Shown here in pieces: positions 26,001-39,472 of a stretch of 64,000 nucleotides of DNA. The translations under genes and the position numbers were made by a program. The notes beneath the pieces are model-generated. The model did not search any database. It saw nothing but the letters and a program-made list of their open reading frames with translations, and was not told the origin of the DNA. The stretch's first letter is position 1. Every line of letters starts with the position of its first letter. Source of the DNA: Prunella strophiata (taxonomy: Eukaryota; Chordata; Aves; Passeriformes; Prunellidae). Where the stretch lies: contig JAZBQD010000015.1 of the NCBI GenBank assembly GCA_036583965.1, positions 19,348,310 through 19,412,309 of the forward strand. Reading direction: 5' to 3'.

Positions 26001-28120
26001 AGAAAAGCATTGAGAGAATTTGGATGTTTGAAGAGAAAGATGATTTGTCAGCTGAGGAAATGATACTGAAGAATTTCTTTATTTTATTAAATAATAAAAG
26101 TATTACATTCAAAATTCTAATAAGAGAAGAAACATGTAAAATGGAAAGTATATATTAAGAAATAAAACCAAAAATGAAAGAAAAAGCTTGAGGAATTATA
26201 ATAATGTGTAAAGAACTTGAGCAAAAAGTTGTAAATAATATATACATTTTTTTTTTGAAAGAAACTTCAAGATCCATTGATCTAGGTGGTCAGCATAAGG
26301 ACTATTTAACATTACTTGAATTTCAGTTTGGAAGGGGGATTTTTTGATACACAGACTAACATTTTTAAATTAAGAGAGAGCCCAGAAAGAACAGATTTTG
26401 GAGCAGAGCACTTGGTATCAACATGCAATAAAACAAAAACCTTTTCAGTGTTTATTTCTGAAGTTACTGGGCTTTTGGATCACTATGGGCTCCCATTTAG
26501 GGCTGGCTGGTAATTTACAATGAAATCTGTATTTTAGTAGGGATAGAAGTAATCCACTGTATGTGCTAATGCTGTAAGATATCTTTCTACAGGCAGTTGA
26601 TGTCAATCTGTAACCAAAGTATGTTTTCTGCATCTGCTTTGAGACATAATCATCCACAGGATTCAGGTATAAAAATTCAGCCCATGTTATCAGCAAATAG
26701 AGAAAAAGACATTTCCTCTGCAGCAAAAGCTGCAGCATGACAGTGAAAGTATCGTTTTGAAAAGGATTCCTCAGGTGTTTTGAGACGTGAAGCAAAAATG
26801 GATAATTTCTTTTCATTCTTCTTCAAACACAGAAATATTTTTGTAAATTCAGTAGTAATTTCTGTACTGATGGTTACTATTTCTTTCCTAATTTACTTGG
26901 CTCTAACTATCCTCTGAATAAATATCTTCTTTGCATTCCTATTTCCTCCTGAAATATACAGCTATCTTCTGCACAATGATAAAAACTTATCTCTGTAAAT
27001 GTTTTTCACCTCAAAGCTGGAGACTGCATTCTTTTACTCAGAAAAGCTCTTCTCTGTAGAGACTTGTAATGAAGTCTATGCAGAATTCACTGCCTTAAAT
27101 TCTTCCATGATTCATTTGTTGCTTCTGTTGAAACATATCTCAGATTGCAAGTGTTTCATAATACATAATCTGTTGTAATTCAGATGAAATATTGGTGTAG
27201 AACTGAATTTTAAACATTATTATCTTACTTAATATTTTAGTGTTACAAAAACAACGTGAGAATTTTATGATTAAATGGTCTTGACAATACATGTCTGTTC
27301 ATAAACTCAGACTCAGTAGGCTGCTTATATGCCTAGGTTCAACATACACTAGAAAGTATCTGGGAAGAAAACTATTTAGAAATTATAGTCCATATTCCTT
27401 GAATTTGTAAAGTGCAATGCATTCTTAACTTTAGACAGTAGAAAGAAAAAAAAAAACACTCAAAAAGCCAACCTGCCTTTCACTGAGTTTTATTTATTCT
27501 TATAATATAAATATTTTGTAAACCTTTCTGGCATTTAAAAAAAAATCAATATAAAAATACTGTATTGCTTTTATCAAAAAGGACATAAGAGCATTCTGAA
27601 GGGTAGCTGCTGGTGTACTCCCACACAGAACTGCTGGTGACAGACAACTTTGAGGGCCAAAGTCTGTTGTTCAGGACAGCAAAATAAATGCTTTAAATTG
27701 TTTGAGAGCTATGTATAACCAATCTAGAGACATAACTAGAATGGTTAATGCTGCTCATTCCAATATCCTGTGGTAAGATTAATTCCAGCAAAGATTAAAT
27801 ATTAATAGAGACTCTATTCTAGTGCCTCCCAAGATGAATGTACATTATATTTGAAGGAAGCTATTTTAGAATCTAGTAAAAATTTGCTTTTTAAATATGC
27901 AATATGTTGGAGACAATTTGTGACAATTGCTGTTGGAGAATTCATTTGTAGCCAGAAAAAAAAGACATTGAAGTTTTTCAATCTGTTCATCCCTATTTTT
28001 TAAAAATCTTTCCTGTTGACATAAAAAACAGACTGGATTTTATTACATTTTTCTAAGCAGGCTAAGATTCAAGCCACAAGAAGTGATAGATCTGGTAAAT
28101 AATTTTTTCAAGAGGTCATA

Positions 28121-28178
28121 AAATCACAGAATGGTTTGAATCAGAAGGGAACTTTAAAGGACATTTAGTCAACCATTA
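28121..28178 (-). repeat. CR1 LINE 3' end, very short fragment
   Basis: The segment begins AAATCACAGAATGGTTTGAA, followed by a GGGAACTTTAAAGGACATTTAGTC-like stretch; this is the reverse complement of the last ~60 bases of many avian CR1 copies. It is severely 5'-truncated. Confidence 0.8.
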
Positions 28179-29546
28179 TGAATAAATTAAATTGAAGAGG
28201 AGCAAAGAGTTAATTTTTATTCTTCTTAAAGGCTTCTGGAGTTTAGTTCACAGGTGTGATACTAGGAATTAATTTTATGGAAAGGATCACTGAGAGAACT
28301 CGAAAGATGTTGGCAAGCTTACTTCATGTAATGTACTATTTATATAGCAGACAGAAGAAGAGCAAAGTGTCATGTTAAATAAAACCTGAAAATGTGAAAT
28401 GAAGGAACTGGGGTAAGTAAGAAAGAAAGCAAACAAAGAGACACAAATGGTTTCATGCAAACAGTGCATATATTTAAACCAAGATTGTGATGAGTCTACA
28501 AACAAATAGAGGAACTTTAAACGATTGAGGGAATGACAGGGAGAGTGGATGATAAGACAAGACAAGACTAAACCAGAAGACTTACAAACATAGTGGCAGC
28601 AGCACAAAAAAAAGGAAGGCACTAAATTAATATTTCAAAACCTAAAAAACACCAAATTTTCCTACCCACACAGCCAGGCTGAATTAAAATGCAACTAAGG
28701 TATAGAACTGTTCAGTAAAAATTCAATATCTTAAAGATCCTAAAAAACTAAAGGTATGTCAGAAACTCAGGTAAGGAAAGTAGGCTCATTCATTGAACTG
28801 TAAGGACCATAGCTTTACAAGTTGTCAAAAGATGAGTTTATTGAAACAAAGTTAGGTGTTTCATCCTGCTGATGTTCAAGTACCTGGTAAAAAATTCTGC
28901 AAAACTTGGTACCTTTTTCCAGGACAGGAAAAAAATTTCACTATCAAAATGATGTTTTGAATGTTTACTGGGCACTCCAGAAATATATCCATTAAATCCA
29001 GTTCTCTCCTACCTTTATTTTTAAGCTCCTAAATTAAATCGATACACTTTTAATTTAACTGACCCACAGTAATATGAAAGCCCTTATTTTTGGGAGGACA
29101 GGCAATTTGAACACCTTAGAGATGACTAATTACAGACAGAAAGCTCATCAAAGACTGAAAGTAGAGTAAATGGGAGCAAAGGACTTCTGAGCCTGGCTGC
29201 CTCTTTGGTTCCAGTACTTCACACCACTCTGGCTATCTATCCTTCCTGTGCTCTGACTGCAATAAAGCAAACAGAGGAGTGGGAATATAAAAATGCTGTA
29301 AGATTTCCTTAATAGTTTTCTAATTAAGGTAATAATCTGAAAAACTAGCCTGTTACTGTTTGAAGATAAATATTTTAAGGGATACAAAAACTGTAGTGGT
29401 TTTGCAGGCCTAGTTTTCTTTTTTTTATCTGGTAAAACTGCTGGAGCCTTAGTACAAATATGACTTGCTCTGTTTATAGCATAAAGTTTGTAAAATTTTG
29501 TCAGTTTATAAAAAGGGCTTTTTCATAAAATTTACATGCTGTTTAT

Positions 29547-29550
<4 letters not shown>

Positions 29551-29584
<34 letters not shown>
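29551..29584. repeat. A34 homopolymer
   Basis: Thirty-four consecutive A on the plus strand, followed by GAAAATAAAAAG. It could be a decayed retroposon tail, but no recognisable element lies immediately upstream. In the RIMS2 transcript it reads as a long U run. Confidence 0.97.
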
Positions 29585-29586
<2 letters not shown>

Positions 29587-30260
29587 AAATAAAAAGTTAT
29601 CTCCTTATCCCAGCAAGTGCAGGACCCACAGCATGGAATAGTAACATACCAGGGTCAAAAATTAAGCACGAGCCTATGAGCTAACCATGAAATAGCTGGA
29701 AATAAAATCATGATTATTTAGACAAAACAGAAATGCATCTGAGCTCAGCCTGGCAACAGATTTTAAAGCGGGACTAGGCCAACTCATATAATTAGATAGT
29801 TGACTAAATGATCAATATTTGGCTTCACACCATCTCTCAATATTCAGGATTGCCCATCTCTCCTCTTTTTATTCCCTCTTAGTTCCAAGGTGAGCTGCAT
29901 TCCTCTCATTCCTCTTTCCTGCCTCCCCTCCCTTAGCCTCCAGCAGAACATCCTGCACCCCCTGTGCTGATGGGTGGCTCTGACTGACCTGAGCAGATCA
30001 CAGTGCCACAGCTGCTGTGTACACCAGACAGATTAAACTGCTCAGCCTCTCAAACCCCACTGTCTGACACTGGAGCTGGACCTCACCCAGGAGAACCAGA
30101 AGCTGTCTAGCACAAAAACCCCTGTGTGTTAAAAATCTCAGAAGAGCAGCAGGGTAACAGAACATGCACTGAGAGCAGCATGTGCTCCCCACTCTGTGCT
30201 GACAGCAGTAGCCCTCAGTACTGCTCAAAGGTGGCACAGCTGCCTCCTTTGGACTCAAAA

Positions 30261-30427
30261 CTGGGAAAAATCTTCCTGGAAGAGTTGTCCAGCAATGGAA
30301 CAGGCTGCCCAGGGAAGGGTGGAGTCACCACTCCTGCAGGTATTTAAAAGATGTGTGGCTGTGGGACTCGGGGCCAAGGTTTAGTATTGGACTTTGGAGT
30401 TCTAGCAGTTGGAGTTGATCCAACCTA
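30261..30427 (+). repeat. CR1 LINE 3' end fragment
   Basis: The plus strand carries the typical CR1 3' sequence: GGAACAGGCTGCCCAGGGAA, GGTGGAGTCACC, GGTATTTAAAAGATGTG, TTTAGTATTGGACTT and a final GATCCAACC. The terminal octamer tail is missing. GC-richer sequence immediately upstream (29.88-30.25 kb) could belong to the same element. Confidence 0.88.
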
Positions 30428-30530
30428 AAAATGTACATAATTTTATAATCTTAAATATACTCTCTGCTGTAGTTATCAAAATAATATGGTTATGATTTTA
30501 TTGTTTTCAGCTATGATTATTTTTTATCTG

Positions 30531-30561
30531 GTATTATCTTTTCTCTTAGAAAAGATAATAC
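30531..30561. repeat. Perfect 14-bp inverted repeat, 3-nt loop
   Basis: GTATTATCTTTTCT, then CTT, then AGAAAAGATAATAC. The two arms are exact reverse complements. It lies about 450 bases downstream of the donor of the 69-nt linker exon and about 100 bases from the CR1 at 30261-30427. Confidence 0.95.
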
Positions 30562-31016
30562 TCTTTGACATGATAACTTTTTTCTCCAATAGGTTTAATT
30601 CCAATACTTAGTGAAACAGATTATCTGCTATCTCCTGTCCTTCCTTAAACATTAATGTTTCAGACCTTTAGCAGTGTTATTATTCCATCATGAAATTTTA
30701 CAGGATATATCAACACGTCTGTCAAAAAAAAATAAATTAACATTTCAGGACATTTATTAAAAACACTAACTTTATGCTATTTTTATCATTATATAAAAGC
30801 AATAAGGACATTCACACACTGACTTTTTTTTCCCCCATTAGTAATTTTTTGAGATTAGATATGCATTATGCATAATATTTATTTTGTGTCTCTTAGAAAA
30901 ATATATACTTAAGTTCCACTTATTTTTCATCAGAAAAACATTGCAAAATTCATAATAAATTATAAATAAGAAATATTTCTACTGAACTTGGGACAAGTAA
31001 ATTTAAACATTAGTAC

Positions 31017-31085
31017 CTGAAACAACACCAATTCCATCATCACAGTCATAATCAGAGACTTCACTGTCACTGATCCTTTTGGATC
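31017..31085 (-). CDS. RIMS2: RIMS2 exon, acidic linker segment (69 nt)
   Basis: Seen: acceptor CTTTTTCCAG, donor GTACTA; 69 nt, entering in phase 1 and leaving in phase 1, so skipping it would keep the reading frame. The peptide is RSKRISDSEVSDYDCDDGIG followed by VVS and the first base of an Asp codon. Known: RISDSEVSDYDCDDGIGVV is the conserved linker block right after C2A in RIM2; RIM1 has the related RISDSDISDYEVDDGIGVV. The exon is strongly acidic after a short basic start, and its SD/SE pairs resemble acidophilic kinase sites (inference). It is isolated by introns of 14.7 kb and 10.4 kb. Its phase symmetry makes alternative use possible, but nothing in the DNA proves it. Confidence 0.96.
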
Positions 31086-34000
31086 CTGGAAAAAGAAAAG
31101 ACATGTATCATTTTCCTTCCTGTAAGTTAAAACTATCCTCTGTCAATAATACATAAATTAATGTATGGGTTTCATATTATACCATGAAGCATTAACATCA
31201 GCATATAAAGATAATTATCCTTGTTATAACTATTCAACATATATAACTGTACCAATTATTTCAGCTAAATTTTAAAGTAATATAAAATGAAATGCTTAAA
31301 TACATCTCAACAACTTTGCTTTTATGAAATATTTTTATATAGTTTATATTCATTCCATATAGACAAATATTTGTATTCATTCTGTACAGAAACTGGTATC
31401 ACACTGTTCATCTTCCAAGTTTTCATATGCAAGGCACCATCCCTCTCCCAAAGTCCCTGAATAACAGAAAGATTATTTATAGCAATAATATTAAATGCGT
31501 GTAGTACTTTCTTTGAGTTCTTAATAAGGATTATCAGGAGAAAAGGCAGCTTCACACATATATTGTGCCATGGAACACAAGCAAACTAATAAATGTATAC
31601 CTGCCAAAATATCTAGACCTGAGTTGGCAAAAGCAGATTCCACTTCTATGATTAGAGCCCAAATGTAGGTCACATAGGAAAAGTAAATATGCCAGGTTTT
31701 GTTCAGCCTAAATTTACTTCAGTCTTCTGTGTCATTTTTAAACAGTATTTGATTGCTGATATCAGGGTTAAACACTGGCATGTGACTGATAATTATTCAT
31801 TTACCTCTTTTAAATGTGAAAAAATCCCTAGTCTTCAACAAGATGGTGTGTCTATTTTAAGTTTCTGACCATCTATAAATGGGTAATTAGAAGGCAGAAA
31901 CTTTAATTGCCACCACACCTCCAATCACATGCAAGATATTTTTTTTTCCTGCCTCAGGACAATTTTTTCTGAAAAATGTAGACATAAAAATATCAGTAAA
32001 AAACTTGGAGTAAACCTGAAGAAGCCCAGGACAAAGCAGTCTTAATGCTCTATCTGGGTGCCTGGCACAGAAGGATGTCTACTCTCCTTCCCCAGCAAAA
32101 AAACTGGGAGAACATGTACTGACAGTGGCTTTGACAAAAATAAAGAGTTTGCAATTTAAAGAAACTTTAGAAATTATTTGAATTATAAGAATTGCTGTCA
32201 TTTTAGACTGTTGAACACTTGTTCACCTATCCACTAGAGAATAGTAGAAGGTCTTTCTTAGCAGAAAGAGTGTGCTTACAAGATCTGAGACTTCTCCTAA
32301 GCCATCCTGTTTACAATACGTAATCAACTTATTCTCTAAAAATTCATATAACTTCATTTTTAGTCACAGTATTCTCTTAGCCTCTGTAATATTCTGTCAG
32401 TAAATTCTGCAGTTTGAGTATGCATTGGGTGAAATCAGCTTCCCTATATTTTATTTCTATTATATATTTCAGACAATGCCCTCCAAGCTTTTGTATTCTG
32501 AGAAACATGAATCAGCATTCTGTGTTCTGCTATAGTTATCTCTTTAATTTGCTTTTTTTTTTTTTAGTTGAAATATCATTCTTTTGTTCCTTTACACATG
32601 TGAAACTTTCCAAATTTCTGCTGTATTTGTTTGTACATTTTCTATTTCTTCTATGCCTTTTAGGAGAAGTCAGAAGTTATTGCAGCAATTAAGATGTGGG
32701 TGTTTGAATTTGCAATCTAGACTGCAGACTATTACTTTCATAAAAATTTCTCATTTTAAAACTTATTCAACTAAAAAATGGTGTAAGTGTGATATGTGTT
32801 AATTCTTAGAGAACAATATAGCCTGCAAATACATTATGCAATTTCAGTAAAGAAATTTTAATTGTCTTTATTTAATTGCACTAAAGGTTGATGCTTTCCT
32901 CACAAATAGGAAATTAAAATTAGCTCAGAGAAAGTCATACAATTCTCATATGGTGGCTCAATTTTTAATAAAATTTTAGAAATAGCCATGCTACAATGGA
33001 TAGGGTACAAGTATCTTTCAATTAAAGAAACAAGTAAATTTTTTCTCTAAAACAAAAAATTATAAGCAAGTGATGACAATTAGCACTCAAGAAAACATAG
33101 ATGAGGGCAGAAATGAAGAAAAGGCTTTGACCTCCTCTCATTATTTTCTTAGTTATAGTATTACAAAGACCCAGTCTCTCTTTTTCCCCAAAGAAAGCAT
33201 CCATTCCACCTGTGATGCTGTCCCTGTTGCCATTTTCAGGAGAACCTTCTACTGGTGTGGTGACACACCTGCCAGTGTGTGTCAATTTACTTCTCCATTT
33301 TTCTTAGCCCCTGATTCAAATCCAGGTCCATTAAATGAGGACAATATTTGTGACCAAACACTAAGCAGGAGAGCCCTACAAGCTGGCTGGGCTTTGGCTG
33401 GGACCTGAAAGGCAAAAGCCCCCAAAGGGAGTGCAAAGCAGGGGGATTCTGTCTTTGGGTAACCCTGACACTGATCTTGCAGTGGGGCTGTCTGTGCAGA
33501 GATGCCAATAATGTTACTCAGGCCCTGTCAGAGAGAGGATTGTGGAATGGGAAGATGAGGGCAATTGAGTTTGCTGATGCTCATCACGTGGCTGCTTGGA
33601 AAGGTTTTCATCATGAAAAATGTAAAAAGGCTGAATCAACTATGATTTGAATAGATGTCATTTACTCATCAACTAATTCATTCTTATGAATGAATCTAAT
33701 TAATTACAACTGAGGTTGCTTTTTATTTATGTTTATATTTACAGCTAAGTACATCTGCTTTAACATATTTTTAGAATATTATATTCTGTATTCAGGAGGA
33801 GATATTTGCATCTTTGAGGAAGAAAATAGTCAGCTGTTGTCACAGTGGGCTCTACACTTCCCAGCTGTGTAGCTAAAATTATATCTTGTTGTAGTCACAG
33901 GATACATCTGGCAGAAAAGAGAGATTAAGAAGCTTCAACAGACCACTGGTATAAAAGACAGGGTTCTCTCTCTCTTTCTGTCTTCTCAAGCCACATCCCC

Positions 34001-35960
34001 CCATTCCAGAATCTCTTAATACCTCAGCTCCACATCACCTTCCAGGATCTAGAGATCCAAGCTTCAGGGAAGAGCCAGTGCAAGAGAAAGAGAACAGGCC
34101 AGGATTGAGACCTGCCCAAAGGATGGGAGTAGAAAAAGAATAAAAGCAAGGGAAGAATCAGATTTTTCAAATTGTCTTTGTCACTGAAAAAAGGAGAGTC
34201 TCTTGTAACACCTGACATCCTTAGATATGAAAGCTTGATCTGTAAAATGAGATATGAAGCTTGTTCAGCTCAGATCATCTACTCTATCTCCTCAAGCTGC
34301 TACAAGCCAGCTCTAACTACTAACAGACTTAAACCAATTGAACAAAATAATCATATTTAAGTAATATTTTTCATTTCCTTACAAAAGTAAATTTAAATGA
34401 TAGTAAAAAAGTCAGAAGAAATTTAAAGCAGGATTAATGACTTTTAGTTGTATCTTTGGCAATCAATTTTTTCAGGAAGGGGGAAGGAAAGTAATGCTAT
34501 GTCAATTAAATGTGTAATGTCAAGAACTACTGCCTGGAATATATAATTTCTGCAAAGGAATCAGATTATACATATTTAAAACATCTTTCATTAACTTCAG
34601 AAATGGAACAAACTAGAAAGTGCACAGGTCAAAACCTTTTATTGAAGCAAGTATTTATAATGTCAGTATAATTGCTAGCAGATTAGTTTAATATTTCTTT
34701 GAGTTTTTGCAAGAGTAATTTCATCTGTGTTATATTAATTTTAGATGGTACTTTTCTTTTTAACCTATTTACAATGTAAATGTGAAGATTTAGGCATGTG
34801 TCCCACTTTAGCCATGTCTTTTCAAAGTACTGCTTCATTAAGTAATTTGGACCACTGATTACAAAACAGAGAAAGAACAATTCATATTTTATCTGTGAAA
34901 TGTGACATTGAAGCCTCTCACAAATTATTACAAACTAATATTGTGAATGAAGCTGTTATTTAGTATTTAGTTAATAAGTTAAACTCTTTGATATATACAT
35001 TATAAAATATGGTCTTAAAATCAAGAGCAAGGAGTTTAAATCCATTCTTACATAAATTCAGAATTCAGTAAAAAATCTTATATTCCAGGATACTGTCTAC
35101 ATTAAATGAATGCATTGGTTCCAATGGTTTGCCTGTAGTTAACCCACTAGTATGTAGTTTATTTATAAATCTTTATTGGAGGTGTTATTCACTTTTTGTC
35201 TGATAACTGGGCAATAATAGATGGTAAATACAAATTTTCAAATCCCTTCCACCCAGATTAACAATTATTACAGTTATGGACTGAAGACAAAATAGATCCC
35301 ATGCTACTGTAACCCTCAAAAATGCCTTAATTCAGCATAGCCCCAGGGAAATCAAAATATATACATTTATTCCATTTAGCAAGTTTGGGTTTAACAGCCT
35401 GAAACTATCCATAAAACTTTACAGGGGAGTGTTTACACTGAGGACACTGGAAAATCTCCCCATCAGAACTTGTCAAAGTTCAGCATCCTCCTGCCCATAC
35501 CTCCCTACTCCTTCCCTGCAAGGCTGCTCAGGCTACCACCTCACCCAGCACAGCAGCTCTGTGAGAGCATGTGCACAGCAGAACTGAAAGTTCACAGCAC
35601 TTGCAGGGTTGGGGAAAAACCCTGTCACCTATAAAACATTAGGACCATTATTTTCAATTTCAATTTAGCAATTTAACTTTCTATTTAATTTTTTACTATT
35701 TGCATTTTTACTTTGTATTATATGGAAAAGGAATTTATAATACAGTAGTTTCTTAGTAAAAAAACATTTCTATTTTTCATCCTCAGGGATGAAGTATGTA
35801 AAGAAAAAAATGAGGTGTTTCATATGATTTCATTAATGAAACAGTAATTTTTTTGTAAACTTTTCAGGGGATGCAGTGCTGGTGGCCATGGAAAGTTTTA
35901 ACTTCTAAATAAAAATAATATGGGGACAATTGACAAAAAGTTTATAGAATATTCTTTGGT

Positions 35961-36101
35961 TTTCCCAAGCCTGTCAATGTTTAAAAAGCATTTAGACAAT
36001 GCATTTAATAACATGCTTTAGCTTTTGGTCCACACTGAATGATTGGGCTCTTGGACTTGATGATTGTGGTAGGTCCCTGCCAACTGGAATATTCTATTCT
36101 G
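35961..36101 (+). repeat. CR1 LINE 3' end fragment
   Basis: The plus strand reads CCTGTCAATGTTTAAAAAGC, CATTTAGACAATGCATTTAA, TAACATGCTTTAGCTTTTGG and GGTCCCTGCCAACTGGAATA, ending in ATTCTATTCTG. This is the 3' end of an avian CR1 subfamily with a TATTCTATTC-type tail. It is 5'-truncated. Confidence 0.87.
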
Positions 36102-39100
36102 TTTCATCAGAATCACAATTCCCTCCGTAACAACATTCTAAATAATTGGAACTCTCCTAGATGAATGAAATGATATGCAAATATAAATATTTTCTTACAA
36201 AGTAACCAAAATCTGTGGAGGGTTCCAAAAAACTTCTGCCTTCCACATGACAACTGAAGTTGGCCCACAGCTTTTCTTCACTCTCTTATTAATATACAGA
36301 GGAAATAATACAAAATACCTTCTGTGTTTCTTGTATTCCCTCTATCAGACAATTCTGACAGATCTCAAGAGAAGACTAACACAGGAGGTTCAAAGCTCTA
36401 CTAAAGTGCATAAGACCAACCAACATAGTTATCAAAATGAACTAGGACAGGGAATAGAATGAGAAATAAAATTAGTGTGAATCAGCCTAAATACAGAAGA
36501 AAGCGCCAAATTTATGGCTCAGGAATTCTGTGCTTTTCTTATGGAGAAAGAAAAGAAAAAAAAATGGAAAAAGAAAGCAGACCAGACTCCCAATCCTGTC
36601 CCTTACAATGCAGGAAGCTTTTACAAGGTTTTGTGGACTCCCTGGGGCAGCCAAGGGTAGTGGAGCATGCCTGCAGTTCCCTCCCTGGAGCTCACAGGAG
36701 GCCTTCACAACCACTTAAAGTCACTTAGCAGTGCCTGTGCTTCTTCTGTGTTCAGAGCCATCATATAAGCAACCCCAAAAGAGTCTCATAACAACTGTTC
36801 TAAGAATTTGCTCTCTGATCTCCAGCCTGTGCCCGAGGGTCCATTAGTGTGAGCTAATTTCTCATGCAGTCCTGCTGTCTCCATGTCAATCTGTCACTTG
36901 ATCATCCTGCACATAATAGTGGGGTTTAGAGGCTTTCAACCAACCTCATCTACACTGACAGAGGAGTATAAAGATCAAATTCTATTAAGCTCCTACAGAT
37001 CTTTGAAAATGGTTAGACTAGGATAGACGAGAAAGATAAAAGAGAGAGATACAACTTCTGGATAGAAGAGAGAGATACAAATTGGAAGTCCTTAATCAAA
37101 AAGAAACTTTATCCAAGTAAAATTTGCAGCTAATCCACATGTGTGCAAGCCCACAGATGCTACACCAAACTTGGTCTCTCTCCATGTGAAGATATTGTAA
37201 AAGATGAGAAGAATGTGGGATTATTGCAGGAGAGAAAGGAGTAGAAGAAATATGGGAGACTGACATTAGATGTAATGAAAAATGGATTTTATTAGTACTA
37301 CTGTCAAGAAAGTTCTGCTCTAAGGGGTTTTGTTTCTCTCTAGCACAGTATGGAACTACTTTCATAACAATGTGAGTTTCATTTTTTAAACATAAGTAAA
37401 AGATAATTAGTTGAACCAATTCTCAAAGATATTCCAATAATTAAAACTGCAAAAACTACAAAAAGTCCCAAATGAAATACACTACAAAATTTAGGTTGGT
37501 AAAAACTGTATGTTATTAATTTACTTATATTTAATTAAGGCAAATTCCTCAGACAGAGCTGGATTTGTAATGGGGATCTATATCAACAAGAAACTGTAAA
37601 AATGTATACCAGTGTAAATACTGATTTTGCTAGTACTTCACTTACCCCATGTCTGCATTCTAAAAATACTTACACTAGTTCTCAAACAGCTGTAATATAA
37701 TAGCATTCATTTTAATCCAGTTTAAGCAAGATAGCATTTTCCTAGTATAGTTAATAAAGCTCACTAGCTTTCCTACCATAGCTCTACCTAAAATAAAGGC
37801 AAGCAAAGCAAGTATGGTGATACAATATTGCTCCAATATCAATACTGAGACATTAAGAAGAGAGAAAGAAAGCCAACAAAAGACCTATTACTGAAAAGCA
37901 GACAAGAAAAGCCAAAGAACTTTTATGCAATTTAGTATCTGCACAATAGGTAGCAAAAGCACACCAATAAAATATCAAATTAAATTTTGCACGTATATGG
38001 AAGCAATAAGCATTTCTGGCATGCTGAAAATTTACCTGAATTATATGAATATAAGCCTTTATCTGGAAAAAAAATATTGAAATGAAGTAGTGTCAGGGAA
38101 AAATACATGAATTAACACATGTAACAGGGATGATTAGAACCTTAAACTTTTTTATAACTGCTGCTGGAGATGGAAGAATTTGGTAGTGTAGGCCACACTC
38201 CTTCAAAATAATAAAACTCAAGCAGCTAAGAGAAATTAAACCACAAAAATGCCAATCACTTCTGGATCAACAACCACAGAGATCTAGTAGAGCAATTTCA
38301 GTCATTTCCAATTTTGAAATACGATTGCACATTTTACTATAAGTGTTTAACTTTTTAAGGGCAAAATGCATATTCAGCTCGGCATACAATATAAGCTGCT
38401 ACCCTGAAAAATATTGCACGCTTCTGTTGCCACTGCAGCACTAGCAGAACTCTCCCAAGATGTAGTTTTGAATCCTACTTTAGATTTAACAGACTCTGAA
38501 GTGATGTGCCAGTCAATCTTCTCCCTCCTGCTAAGTCTTGATCTGGTAAATATGTACATACACAAGAACCTTAATTGCATAATGTTGTTACCACTGAACT
38601 TTAGAATCCTGATATGAGCTCAATGATTAAATGCTTGCAATAACTGATGTTTTGTTTGCAGTCCTTAAGTCTGACTGGTTTATGTATTTTAGCTTTCCAA
38701 ACAATCATACCAAGTTTTCTAAACTGAACAAAAGAATAGAATGTAGATATCTGGACAATTCTGGAAACATGAAATATTAATTGCATTTGTAGATTTTGAA
38801 ATATGACTTCCATAAGATGTCATAATACAAAGAAGGCAGGAAGCCAGAATAACATTAATAATATCTTATTAGATCTTGTCAATAGCATGATTTTATGAAT
38901 ATTTTTATTCCTTGTAGTTGAAAAGCTCACAGACACCATATTGAACAGAAAAGAGTGCCAGTCTGTAAGTAAATGATGCACCTCAGATGATATGAGATGA
39001 CAGTGTTAGAGAAAATTTCAATTTCTTGCCAAATGGTGCTGTTAATGGATTCACTGGATGACTAAGTGCCTTCTGGCAAGTCACACTTTTTCTGACATCC

Positions 39101-39435
39101 AGGTAATAACTATTTTAATATGTGGATCATATTACTAAATCACCTACTACTTATAATTTCTAACTCTCTATATTTTCAACTTTGGTTTCTTGATAAATGT
39201 AATACATTTTTATGTCTCAGACCCAGAATTCCATTAGGCAATATAATTTCAAAGTGAATTATAGGGTTTTTTTCAGCATCACTTACAACCTTTTAGATGT
39301 GATTTATTGTGCAACTTCTCTAATATTTGTATTCCTTAATACCAATCTCTTCTGGTTATGAACTTCATTAAAAAATGACAATTATTTGGCTACAAAATTA
39401 TGAAAAATGCAGTTTAGAGACTTCGCCTAATTTAC

Positions 39436-39472
39436 CCTGACAACATCAGGTGTTACCCGAACACCGAAGGTG
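39436..39472. repeat. Three adjacent short stem-loops
   Basis: CCTGA-CAACA-TCAGG, GGTGTT-ACCCG-AACACC and CACC-GAA-GGTG follow each other and partly overlap. The surrounding 80 bases carry four CpG in an otherwise CpG-poor intron. Confidence 0.7.

Larger units (their letters stand above)
20663..31016 (-). other. RIMS2: RIMS2 intron, about 10.4 kb
   Basis: A phase-1 intron between the acidic linker exon and the Ser/Arg-rich exon. It contains a solo LTR near 22.4-23.0 kb, CR1 pieces near 28.1 kb and 30.3 kb, a 34-base A run at 29.55 kb and a perfect 14-bp inverted repeat at 30531-30561. A GC-richer patch at about 29.88-30.25 kb adjoins the CR1 and may be part of it. Confidence 0.88.

Noticed and set aside
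33070..33508. Overlapping open frames on both strands in a GC-richer patch
   Set aside because: No recognisable domain or splice context; the patch is more likely an old repeat.
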